Shown here: piece after piece, positions 46,101-53,679 of the stretch
How positions within the stretch are numbered: the first letter of the stretch is position 1
How the letters are laid out: each line of letters starts with the position of its first letter
From: an uncultured Cryomorphaceae bacterium
GTDB lineage: Bacteria > Bacteroidota > Bacteroidia > Flavobacteriales > Schleiferiaceae
NCBI GenBank assembly: GCA_913043005.1
Contig: CAJWKU010000001.1
Coordinates: forward strand, 113,481-177,480
Direction of reading: 5' to 3'
DNA length: 64,000 bases
Notes under the pieces: model-generated
What the model saw: the letters and a program-made list of their open reading frames with translations, nothing else
What the model was told of the DNA's origin: nothing
Databases searched by the model: none
Translations under genes and position numbers: made by a program

Positions 46101-46537
46101 ATGGTGGAGCTGGAGGATTAAAGATGACAGGTGTTTCTTATTGGGATGGCTCTGTTGATGCCGACGGTAACAATGACTACAGTAATAATACTGTTGATGT
46201 AGATGCTAACGGTGATGCCCTTTATGGTGATATGAGTTTTTACAGCAATGTTCTTGGATACTCAAGAGGTGTTGGTGAATATCACGTTTGGGATGCTTCA
46301 TACATTAAGCTTCGTGAAGTTGCTTTGCAATACAGCGTTCCTTCTGATCTTCTAGGACAAACTGGTATTAAGGGATTAGATATTTCATTGGTAGGTCGCA
46401 ATTTGGCTATCCTTTGGAAAGCAAATCCATATTCTGATCCTGAAGCAGGTTTATCTGCTGGAAACATACAGGGTAATCAGTCTGGTGCTTATCCTGCAGT
46501 TCGCGAGGTTGGCGTAAAAGTTAATTTGAAATTTTAA
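43187..46537 (+). CDS. SusC/RagA-family TonB-linked outer-membrane protein
   Basis: The 1116-residue protein has a signal peptide (cleavage after ALAQ), a carboxypeptidase-regulatory-like domain (about 23-100, VTGVVSDAASGEPVPSVSVK), a plug (LSGKVAGVNIRQSG, FVVDGIPI) and a TonB-dependent barrel ending in VKVNLKF. Residues 304-315 (D-V-N-G-D-G-V-M-D-I-A-D) fit a canonical EF-hand/dockerin calcium loop, and a second near fit lies at 1004-1015. It imports large nutrients using TonB energy with its SusD partner 12 bases downstream. No glycosidase or peptidase neighbours reveal the substrate. Codon choice is that of a highly expressed gene. Confidence 0.95.
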   Translation: MKRRANLFALAIATFFSFSALAQNVTGVVSDAASGEPVPSVSVKEKGTNNAAITNFDGKYSIKAGKNAVLVFSSMGYASQEGTVSGNTLDVSLSTSSNKLDEVVITAFGISRDKKSIGYAVQEVGGAEVSKVKDVNFMSSLSGKVAGVNIRQSGTMGGSANVVIRGYSSLTGNNQALFVVDGIPISNAITNTSDQQTGRGGYDYGNAAMDINPEDIDKVSVLKGAAATALYGSRASNGVILITTKKGSAKKGLGISIGSGYTVGTFNPSTFVRYQNEYGQGYGPYYGPDTINGVWTEAKMTEYDVNGDGVMDIADPTGDDASYGMRFDPNLQKYGWNSLFPELSTYQTSQAHVAGANDPTTFWETAVTTNNSVAVDGGSENGTFRVSATQFRTSGISPNSSLKRNNFSFSGSQNLSDRLTVSTTASYINQSAQGRMGTGYSNKNPNQSFRQWYNVGVDMQEQKAAYEATGKNLSWNAYGYGAANPTAPHYFDNPYFMSYENYSNDSRDRIMGNIMTNYKINDWLDFMGRASVDTYSAIEEERQAVGGVDVPGYIRRNRSVSETNIDLVLTANKNFGDFSFNGNLGSNVRRNAVSSISAGTNGGLVVPGVYALSNSTNAPAAPSESAYQVGVNGLFARASLGYKDYLYVDLTGRQDVSSTLPSANNSFFYPSATVSLVFSELLDADVINFGKFRANYAQVGADAPAQALANAYNMGTPFGSANLASAPSTNANASLLPESTTSTELGLEMMLFDNRVGFDLSYYDQTSSNQIMPARVSSTTGSIFKYVNAGVINNAGIEASVNLTPVRTKDFEWNINVNYTRNRSQVVSLFEGAENLQLAGVQGGITIEARPGQAYGVIYGTSHERDAEGRPIVYDNVTYSRGRGGGVRYLRGEKDVLGDINPDWYGGLNNSFRYKNWTASALLDMQWGGSFFSLDTYYGYATGVYDLTAGDNADGNPIRNSIYDPAYQVHGNGGAGGLKMTGVSYWDGSVDADGNNDYSNNTVDVDANGDALYGDMSFYSNVLGYSRGVGEYHVWDASYIKLREVALQYSVPSDLLGQTGIKGLDISLVGRNLAILWKANPYSDPEAGLSAGNIQGNQSGAYPAVREVGVKVNLKF

Positions 46538-46549
46538 TAAATAAGAAGC

Positions 46550-47959
46550 ATGAAAAAATTATTTACTGCAGCAAGTGCTGCACTGCTTATTGCCTCTTGT
46601 ACTAGTGACCTTTCGAGTTTGAATGAGAATTCAAAAGCTCCGGTTCAAGTACCTGCTGGTACTCTCATTGCGAATGCTACTGTAGACCTATCGGACTACT
46701 TAGCTTCTGTCAATGTAAACCTCAACAACTTTACGTTGTGGTCTCAACACTGGACTCAAACGACTTATACGGATGAATCCAATTATATGTACAATCAACG
46801 TGATGTGAATGGTAATACTTTTGATGAGTTATATGCCAACGTTCTCAGAGATTTACAAGACGCGAAGGGATTGATTGAGGCTGATGCTGGTCTCCAGCCG
46901 CAGATTAAGGCAAATCAATTGGCAATTGCAGATCTGTTACAGGTCTACACTTATCATGTTTTAGTTGATATTCATAATGATGTTCCTTATTCTGAGGCAC
47001 TTGGCGATGATGTTACTCCAAAGTATGATGCCGCTGCTGGAATCTATACGGATTTAGTTGCTAGAATTCTTACTGCGCATAGCACTTTAGCTGGCGATAA
47101 CGGTTTAGGTTCTTTTGACTTAGTTTATGGTGGCGATGCAAATGCATGGAAAAAGTTCGCGGCATCACTAGCTCTTAAGCTTGCTGTGCGCGCTGCAGAT
47201 GTTGATGCTACTGCTCAAACAGTTGCTGAAACTGCTGCTGGCGCTGGCGTGTTCACTTCTAGTGCTGACAACGCTTCTATGAGTTATACTTCATCACCTC
47301 CTCATACCAATCCTTTGTGGGATGATTTGGTGCAGTCAGGTCGTACAGACTTCTGTGCATCGAATACCATTGCAGGTATTATGAATGGTCTTGTAGATCC
47401 ACGAAGAGGGGTTTATTTCCGAAACCTTGATTCATTAGGTGATCTAATGGGCGGTGTTTACGGTCAGAACTCGGCTTACAATACTCATTCTCAACCTGGA
47501 GACGCTGTTGAAGTTCCTACATTGGCAGCTCACTTTTTGAGTTTCTCAGAAGTTAGTTTTTTGCTAGCGGATGCAGCTCAGAGAGGTTGGAATGTCGTTG
47601 GAACGGCAGGAGAGCACTATGCGAATGGAGTTAATGCATCTATGGCCCAATGGGGTGTTTCAAGTGCAGAAGCTGCTACATATTTGGGTCAAACTACTGT
47701 AATGTGGGATGATACAAAATGGAAAGAGCGCATTGGTGTTCAAAAATGGCTTGCTATGTACATGAGAGGGAATGAGGCATACAATACTATCCGTACATAT
47801 GACCATCCTACTTTGAATATCGCAGATGTTGCTCAGAGACCTGTTCCAAATCGTATGAGCTACGGTGTTGATGAGTATTCATTAAATACTACAAATGTTG
47901 AAGCTGCCAATGGCGGAAGCGACGCAGATACTGATAAGGTATTCTGGGACGTTAACTAA
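46550..47959 (+). CDS. SusD/RagB-family surface lipoprotein
   Basis: The 469-residue protein has a lipoprotein signal (LLIASC, Cys17) and the SusD-like fold of the SusD/RagB superfamily (QANQLAIADLLQVYTYHVLVDIHNDVPYSEAL type block; later KWLAMYMRGNEAYNTIR). SusD proteins form the lid of the SusC barrel and hold the substrate. It follows susC by 12 bases and ends in a strong terminator. The substrate is unknown; this branch of the family often accompanies protein or peptide as well as glycan uptake. Confidence 0.92.
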   Translation: MKKLFTAASAALLIASCTSDLSSLNENSKAPVQVPAGTLIANATVDLSDYLASVNVNLNNFTLWSQHWTQTTYTDESNYMYNQRDVNGNTFDELYANVLRDLQDAKGLIEADAGLQPQIKANQLAIADLLQVYTYHVLVDIHNDVPYSEALGDDVTPKYDAAAGIYTDLVARILTAHSTLAGDNGLGSFDLVYGGDANAWKKFAASLALKLAVRAADVDATAQTVAETAAGAGVFTSSADNASMSYTSSPPHTNPLWDDLVQSGRTDFCASNTIAGIMNGLVDPRRGVYFRNLDSLGDLMGGVYGQNSAYNTHSQPGDAVEVPTLAAHFLSFSEVSFLLADAAQRGWNVVGTAGEHYANGVNASMAQWGVSSAEAATYLGQTTVMWDDTKWKERIGVQKWLAMYMRGNEAYNTIRTYDHPTLNIADVAQRPVPNRMSYGVDEYSLNTTNVEAANGGSDADTDKVFWDVN

Positions 47960-47979
47960 TATTTGAAAAGTTAAGCAAT

Positions 47980-48009
47980 AAACCGCCCTGGAGACAGGGC
48001 GGTTTTTTT
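47980..48009 (+). terminator. Terminator of susCD
   Basis: AAACCGCCCTG (47980-47990) pairs with CAGGGCGGTTT (47995-48005) around a GAGA loop and ends in T7. It is a GNRA-type tetraloop and a very strong hairpin. Confidence 0.95.
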
Positions 48010-48018
48010 GTTTAAAGC

Positions 48019-48046
48019 AAAAAAAAACACCCATATTACAGGTGTT
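48019..48046 (-). terminator. Terminator of the efp end (minus strand)
   Basis: Read on the minus strand, AACACC (48041-48046) pairs with GGTGTT (48026-48031) and is followed by a run of T. It lies 25 bases beyond the efp stop, back to back with the susCD terminator. Confidence 0.75.
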
Positions 48047-48071
48047 ATGATTTAATTCGAAAGTTGTTTAT

Positions 48072-48635
48072 TTACTTAGCTCTTTCCTTATAAGTACCAT
48101 CTGCGGTATTAACTACTATTTTTTCTCCTATTTCAATAAATAACGGCACTCTAATTTCAGTTCCCGTTTCTAGCGTAGCTAGCTTCAACGTATTTGTGGC
48201 AGTATTTCCTTTCATTCCTGGTTCCGTATATTTTATTTCTAAAATAACAGTGCTTGGGAGCTCTACTCTAAGAGCTCGATCTTCATCAGCATGAAATAAA
48301 ACCATGCACTCCATTCCATCTTTTAAAAAGTCTGGAGCATTTATAACTTCTTTAGGCATTTCAAATTGCTCGTATGTCTCAACATTCATGAAATGATAGC
48401 CATTAGGATCATTATATAAAAATTGATAAGTTCGATACTCAATATTTATGTCTTCAAGCTTAGCTCCACTTGGGAAGGTATGTTCTAATACTCTTCCATC
48501 GTTTAAGTTGCGAAGTTTAGTTCTAACGAATGCTGCTCCTTTACCGGGCTTAACGTGCAAGAACTCTATAATTTGATAAGGAGCATGATTAAAGTGAATG
48601 CATAGTCCATTTTTGATATCTGACGTAGAAGCCAT
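48072..48635 (-). CDS. efp: Elongation factor P
   Basis: The 187-residue protein is a full EF-P: the N-terminal KOW-like domain with HVKPGKGAAFVRTKL, where Lys32 is the position modified in other bacteria, two OB folds, and the C-terminal TGTEIRVPLFIEIGEKIVVNTADGTYKERA. It relieves ribosome stalling at proline runs. It is the last gene of the minus-strand lpx run, 21 bases after the ABC ATPase gene. Confidence 0.97.
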   Translation of the reverse strand: MASTSDIKNGLCIHFNHAPYQIIEFLHVKPGKGAAFVRTKLRNLNDGRVLEHTFPSGAKLEDINIEYRTYQFLYNDPNGYHFMNVETYEQFEMPKEVINAPDFLKDGMECMVLFHADEDRALRVELPSTVILEIKYTEPGMKGNTATNTLKLATLETGTEIRVPLFIEIGEKIVVNTADGTYKERAK

Positions 48636-48656
48636 AATTAATAGTAATTGTTTTTA

Positions 48657-49283
48657 CTAAGGTACAAAGGTCTTTCCCGAAGGCAGATAATAAGACGTGC
48701 AGTTGTATGTTTCTTCCTGCCTATGATTTGATGCTACAATCAGAATGCGATCATTAAATTCGGTTGATGGGGATAAATTCGAGGAAAGACATTCTTGATA
48801 CCACTTTATGCCTTCCGTATCTAAATGACTTATTGGCTCATCTAAGAGAAGCAGAGGAGAATTACTGAAAATACTTAACGCTAATTTTACTCGCTGTTTC
48901 ATTCCACTGGAAAATGAGCCTAACGGTTTATTTAAGTCATTGGAAGCAATGCCTATCTCATGGATTGAATTACCCGACCGTAAGGGCTTTAATGAATTAT
49001 GATACTCAAAGTGCTCTTTGATGGTGAATTTTTTAAATAAGTCTAGATCTGGACCACAATAACTACTTTTTTGTGATAAATTTTCTTCTGGAATGCCAGA
49101 TATTATGATTTTCCCTGAGCTAGGTGATAATTGTCCGGATAGCAATTTTAAAAAAGTGCTTTTCCCTGATCCATTATTGCCAAATATTCCAATGCGGGAA
49201 TCAGATTCCCATTTTACATTCCATTCAGGAATAACTTCTTTTGTCCCAAATAATTTGCTTAAACTTATTAATTCTAGCGCCAT
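48657..49283 (-). CDS. Orphan ABC-type ATPase
   Basis: The 208-residue protein is a single nucleotide-binding domain: Walker A GNNGSGKST, signature LGSFSSGMKQRVKLAL, Walker B LLLLDEPISHLD. There is no permease gene beside it. It lies 2 bases after lpxA and just before efp. It resembles CcmA-type short ATPases, which fits export of heme or an unknown lipid-related function, but neither is shown. Its constant place in the lipid A cluster would need comparison with relatives. Confidence 0.82.
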   Translation of the reverse strand: MALELISLSKLFGTKEVIPEWNVKWESDSRIGIFGNNGSGKSTFLKLLSGQLSPSSGKIIISGIPEENLSQKSSYCGPDLDLFKKFTIKEHFEYHNSLKPLRSGNSIHEIGIASNDLNKPLGSFSSGMKQRVKLALSIFSNSPLLLLDEPISHLDTEGIKWYQECLSSNLSPSTEFNDRILIVASNHRQEETYNCTSYYLPSGKTFVP

Positions 49284-49285
49284 TG

Positions 49286-50059
49286 TTAAAGATTCTTAAC
49301 AATACCTCGGTCAGAGGCAAGTAGAAATTTTAAAATGTCTGTTCTTTCAGGACTCTCATTTACTTCAATTTCGATTTGACTAATAGCTTGAGTAGTATTC
49401 AATCCACTTTGATAAACTAATCGATACGTGTGGTGAATCTCTTCAATCCTTGCGTTTTTATATCCTCTTCTCCTGAGGCCTAAAACGTTCACTCCCTCAT
49501 AGGATAATGGCTCTCTTGCTACTGTTATAAATGGAGGAATATCTTTTCTCACCAAAGAGCCACCTCCAACCATCACATGGGGACCGACTTTTACGAACTG
49601 GTGTACAGCTGATAAACCGCCAATAATCGACCAATCTCCGATTTCTACATGTCCTGCAAGAGCGACATTGTTGACCAGAATTACATGATCAGAAATTATA
49701 CAGTCATGTGCAATATGGACATTGGCCATAATGAGACATTCTCTGCCAATAATCGTTTTTCCAAATGCTTTGGTTCCACGATTGATCGTCGCATTTTCTC
49801 GGATTGTGGTATTATCTCCAATTACTACAAGACTCTCCTCTCCATCAAACTTTAAATCTTGCGGTATTCCTCCGACCACTGCTCCCTGAAATACTCTGCA
49901 GTTTTTCCCTAGACGGGTACCGGATAATATACATGCATGACTTGAGATTATGGACCCCTCTCCAATTTCAACGTCAGCTTCAATAACTGCAAACGGATCT
50001 ACAGTTATATTTCCCGCTAATTTTGCCTCAGGATGAACAGATGCTAGATTTGAAATCAT
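49286..50059 (-). CDS. lpxA: UDP-N-acetylglucosamine acyltransferase
   Basis: The 257-residue protein is a left-handed beta-helix of hexapeptide repeats. The catalytic His lies in MANVHIAHDCIISDHV, and the C-terminal helical part contains GLRRRGYKNARIEEI. It puts the first hydroxyacyl chain on UDP-GlcNAc, the first step of lipid A. It lies 5 bases after the lpxC-fabZ gene, so lipid A steps are co-expressed. Confidence 0.95.
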   Translation of the reverse strand: MISNLASVHPEAKLAGNITVDPFAVIEADVEIGEGSIISSHACILSGTRLGKNCRVFQGAVVGGIPQDLKFDGEESLVVIGDNTTIRENATINRGTKAFGKTIIGRECLIMANVHIAHDCIISDHVILVNNVALAGHVEIGDWSIIGGLSAVHQFVKVGPHVMVGGGSLVRKDIPPFITVAREPLSYEGVNVLGLRRRGYKNARIEEIHHTYRLVYQSGLNTTQAISQIEIEVNESPERTDILKFLLASDRGIVKNL

Positions 50060-50064
50060 GTCAA

Positions 50065-51444
50065 CTATTTTTCTTTTGTTATTAGTGCTGTAAAAAACCC
50101 TTCAGAAACTAATTTTTCACCAACATATGCCCTTCCTTTCATTTGAACTATTCCTCTTCGAATAGGGGCAGTGAGCTCGAGATGGAAAATAAGTGTATCT
50201 CCAGGAACAACCTTTGCCTTAAATTTTACTTCATCCATTTTCAAGAAATAGGTGAGGTAGTTTTCTGGGTCTTGAACTGTGCTTAATGCTAGAATTCCAC
50301 CTACTTGAGCCATTGCTTCCAACTGGAGTACTCCTGGCATTACAGGTGATCCCGGAAAATGTCCTGCAAAAAAAGGTTCATTCATAGTTATTGCTTTTAC
50401 CCCAATAATGTCCGTCTCAGATAATGCAACAACCTTATCAACTAATAGAAATGGAGGTCGATGAGGTATAATTGACATTATTTTAGTTACGTCCATAATT
50501 GGAGTCGAATCTAAACTGTAGGTGGGTATTTTCTTATTTTTAACAGCTTCTTCCATGATTTTTTGTGCTAGCAATGTATTTATTTTGTGTCCGGGTTTAA
50601 ATGTACGAATCTCAGCCATTATAGGCTGTCCTATAAGTGCTATATCTCCTATCAGGTCTAATAATTTATGAGTTGCGGGTTCATTTTCGGATCTATAAGA
50701 TGTCAACGGCAATGCTCCTACATCATCTCTTCTTTCTAAAGGAATGCCAACAAAATCTTCCAAACCTCTCCATTCTTGATCTTTCATGACCTTATCAATG
50801 ACAATTATTCCTGCTCCAGGGTTGGCTCCTTTGAGAAGGCCTCGATGTATAAGCGGAGTTAAATGTGAAGCAAGTGTAAATGTTCTGGCATATGAAACTT
50901 TGGTCTCGTAATCATCTTCATAGAGGAAACTAGCCTTTGAGGACCCAATGGCTAATTCATCATGACTAAGTTCGACATGAAATTTTGGACTCAAAGACGG
51001 GATAGCCTCACCCCATGCTCCTGTTAATTCATCTTTAACTCGAATTTTTCGCTTTATTTTTAATCCAAACATCAGATTTTTTGCTTGAATTTTTCCTGCC
51101 ATATTTATGGCCTTAATCCAGGGTAAAGAGCTTCCATCTAAAATTGGAATTTCGCTGTTGGATAACTCAATGTGGGCATCATATATATGAGAACCATAAA
51201 GAGCAGAAAGCAAATGCTCAGCAGTATGAGCAGTTGTGCTACCATTGGAAAGTGTTGTTCGACGTTCTGTATCACTAACAACTTTGGGGCTTATTTTTAG
51301 AATGTCAGAATTAGGTAAGTCTAGTCTTTTTAGAGTATACCCACGTCCTGTTTCTCCGGGGTGTACTGTTACGGTGGTCTCAACACCAGTATGTATTCCT
51401 TTGCCAGATACCTTAAAAGATTTAGATAATGCGTAATTATTCAC
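50065..51444 (-). CDS. lpxC: Fused LpxC deacetylase and FabZ dehydratase
   Basis: This 459-residue fusion combines LpxC (residues 1 to about 305; SGKGIHTG, zinc site His77 in TAEHLLSALYG, and HKLLDLIGDIALIG) with FabZ (about 312-459; IPHRPPFLLVDKV and GHFPGSPVMPGVLQLEAMAQ). LpxC commits the cell to lipid A and FabZ makes the fatty-acyl intermediates. The fusion is known in Bacteroidota. The start is a GTG that abuts the lpxD stop with no gap. This start gives the family N-terminus and no ATG lies nearby. Confidence 0.95.
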   Translation of the reverse strand: MNNYALSKSFKVSGKGIHTGVETTVTVHPGETGRGYTLKRLDLPNSDILKISPKVVSDTERRTTLSNGSTTAHTAEHLLSALYGSHIYDAHIELSNSEIPILDGSSLPWIKAINMAGKIQAKNLMFGLKIKRKIRVKDELTGAWGEAIPSLSPKFHVELSHDELAIGSSKASFLYEDDYETKVSYARTFTLASHLTPLIHRGLLKGANPGAGIIVIDKVMKDQEWRGLEDFVGIPLERRDDVGALPLTSYRSENEPATHKLLDLIGDIALIGQPIMAEIRTFKPGHKINTLLAQKIMEEAVKNKKIPTYSLDSTPIMDVTKIMSIIPHRPPFLLVDKVVALSETDIIGVKAITMNEPFFAGHFPGSPVMPGVLQLEAMAQVGGILALSTVQDPENYLTYFLKMDEVKFKAKVVPGDTLIFHLELTAPIRRGIVQMKGRAYVGEKLVSEGFFTALITKEK

Positions 51445-52386
51445 CTATTCGCCTTTCATATTAGAAGCTGCAAATTTGCGACGAAATTTTGAAGCATCAA
51501 TAGCAGGACTTCCCATGATAGTCTTTCCTTTTTCGACGTTTTTATGAACTCCACTTTGTGCACCTATTCTTACAAAGTCACCAATTTCTATATGTCCAGC
51601 AATTCCTACTTGTCCACCAATTTGAACATGGTTTCCAATAATACAAGACCCTGCGATCCCCACCTGGCCCGCGAGCACACAGCCAACTCCTATTTGAACA
51701 TTATGTCCGATTTGACATAGATTATCAAGTTTTGTGCCTGCTCCTATTAGCGTTGCACCAACAACTGCTCTGTCAATGCATGAGTTTGCTCCAATTTCTA
51801 CATTTTCGTTTATGATTACATGGCCAATATGTGATATTTTTTGAAGTGATGTTTCAGGTAATTGCGGCAGCGCAAATCCAAATCCATCTGCGCCAATAAT
51901 GACACCAGAATGGAGTATGGAATTGTCTCCAATTTTTGAATTTGGATATATCGTGACATTAGGATGGATAATCACATTTTTACCTATAATTGAATTTGCT
52001 CCAATTATCACTCCAGGAGCAATCTTAGCTGTTTCATGTATTGAGACACTTTCTGAAATCGCTTTATTAGACCACAATACTTTTTCTCCGAATTTTAAAA
52101 GTAATTTCCCCCAAGCACTGTAAGGGTTATCCACTCGTAAGCAAATAGAATTAAAATTTTCAGGACAATCTTGTTTTTGGCTAATAATGACAACTGATGC
52201 CTTTGTGTCTTTTAATTTTTTTGAATATGCACCATTAGCAAGAAAAGTAATTCCTCCCGGCTCTCCTGGAGATAGCGTGCAAAAGGATGTTATTTCAATA
52301 TCATCGCCCAAATATTCTGCACCAATAGCTTTTGCTAATATTGAGACATTTACTGATTTAATTGGAGTTGCTGTTAATCTGTCCAT
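51445..52386 (-). CDS. lpxD: UDP-3-O-(3-hydroxyacyl)glucosamine N-acyltransferase
   Basis: The protein has the LpxD N-terminal uridine-binding domain (about residues 1-100) followed by a hexapeptide-repeat helix; catalytic His is in HIGHVIINENVEIG. It adds the second acyl chain in lipid A synthesis, after LpxC. From the ATG at 52386 it has 313 residues; a GTG 21 bases upstream is possible. It overlaps the HD-domain gene by 13 bases. Confidence 0.93.
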   Translation of the reverse strand: MDRLTATPIKSVNVSILAKAIGAEYLGDDIEITSFCTLSPGEPGGITFLANGAYSKKLKDTKASVVIISQKQDCPENFNSICLRVDNPYSAWGKLLLKFGEKVLWSNKAISESVSIHETAKIAPGVIIGANSIIGKNVIIHPNVTIYPNSKIGDNSILHSGVIIGADGFGFALPQLPETSLQKISHIGHVIINENVEIGANSCIDRAVVGATLIGAGTKLDNLCQIGHNVQIGVGCVLAGQVGIAGSCIIGNHVQIGGQVGIAGHIEIGDFVRIGAQSGVHKNVEKGKTIMGSPAIDASKFRRKFAASNMKGE

Positions 52387-53627
52387 TTTATTTCTTTTGG
52401 CCAACACACAAAAGGCCTTGTAAGTGTATGACTATAAACGCTTAAAGGAAGAATTTCTGATGCAGCAGATAACGGAATAACATTCCCTTCTCTATTCAGA
52501 ATTTTTATTTCTTCTTTGTTAGATACATATGTAGAATTGCTTGCAGTTCCCTCAAGAATGAAATATCTGGAATCAATTAAAGTTATTCCCATTGAGTCTG
52601 AGATGCTTTTCTCTAGATAATTTAGTTTATCTGAGTTGATTTTTTCAGGTAAAAATTTTATTTGAAATAATTTTCTATCTAGCAATCTTGAACTTAAGTC
52701 GCTTAAAATAAAGTCTTTATGGTTTCTCCATTGTTTCATTGCCGCTAAAATATCAGAATCATCTAATTGAGTAAATAAATTAAGAATATTCGGGTTTGAT
52801 TCAAATTCCTTTTTACTAGGTCTATTTACAAGAAAAAATAAAAGTTCTTTACCCCCAAACATTGTCTCATCAATTTGAGCTATTTCATGAGCTCTTGAGA
52901 GTAACTTAACAAGCATATTTTCTGCACACAAAACTGCCTTGTGCATATATACCTGCCAATACATTAAGCTGCGGCTCACCAAGAATTTCTGGACTGAGCT
53001 AACTCCTTTATTGTCCAGGACCAATTCTCCATTAGCAATGTTTAGCATAGAAATTAGTCGTTCAGAATTTATTGATCCTTCTACAACTCCTGTATAAAAC
53101 GCATCTCGTTTTAGATAATCTAGTCTATCCATGTCTAATTGGGAGCTGACTAATTGGTATAGGAATCTTTTAGGGTGCTTATTAGTGAATATTTGAATTG
53201 CTTCTGTCAGCTTTCCCTTCATTTCATTATTTAGTCGTTGCATTAACATAAGCGATAGTGATTCATGTGTGATATCATCAATCAGAGTATGCTCTAGGGC
53301 ATGGGAAAATGGCCCATGACCAATATCATGAAGTAAGATTGCAATCTGAACAGATTCTGATTCTGATTTTGAAATATTATGGCCTTTACTTTGTAAAACG
53401 GAAATAGCCTTTTGAGTTAAATGCATTGCTCCTAATGCGTGATGGAATCTGGTATGATAAGCCCCCGGGTATACAAGCGAGCTCAGTCCAAGTTGTCCAA
53501 TTCGTCTTAATCTTTGAAAAAAAGGGTGTTCTATTAAATCAAAAATTAATTCGGATGGAATAGCAATGAAACCATATATTGGATCGTTGAAAAGTTTAAA
53601 CTTGTTGGTCTCCTCGCTTTGGGACAT
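52374..53627 (-). CDS. HD-domain phosphohydrolase
   Basis: The 417-residue protein has an HD metal site: RFHHALGAMHL (His62/63), LLHDIGHGPFSHALEH (His100-Asp101), then a later Asp in SSQLDMDRLDYLKRDA. It belongs to the dGTPase-like HD family common in Bacteroidota, often near lpxD. It may cleave dNTPs or other nucleotides. It overlaps lpxD and is divergent from porX, with no clean -7 box four bases before the start. Confidence 0.85.
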   Translation of the reverse strand: MSQSEETNKFKLFNDPIYGFIAIPSELIFDLIEHPFFQRLRRIGQLGLSSLVYPGAYHTRFHHALGAMHLTQKAISVLQSKGHNISKSESESVQIAILLHDIGHGPFSHALEHTLIDDITHESLSLMLMQRLNNEMKGKLTEAIQIFTNKHPKRFLYQLVSSQLDMDRLDYLKRDAFYTGVVEGSINSERLISMLNIANGELVLDNKGVSSVQKFLVSRSLMYWQVYMHKAVLCAENMLVKLLSRAHEIAQIDETMFGGKELLFFLVNRPSKKEFESNPNILNLFTQLDDSDILAAMKQWRNHKDFILSDLSSRLLDRKLFQIKFLPEKINSDKLNYLEKSISDSMGITLIDSRYFILEGTASNSTYVSNKEEIKILNREGNVIPLSAASEILPLSVYSHTLTRPFVCWPKEIKWTD

Positions 53628-53679
53628 TTGGATGTCAGGTAAATTATGTTTAATTAACGGTAAAATTAACTAAATCAAT

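Noticed and set aside
38310..47959. Single large polysaccharide utilisation locus joining the Wzx operon and susCD
   Set aside because: There is no glycoside hydrolase, lyase or sulfatase, and a 191-base gap with its own promoter separates the two. The first is biosynthetic, the second is uptake.
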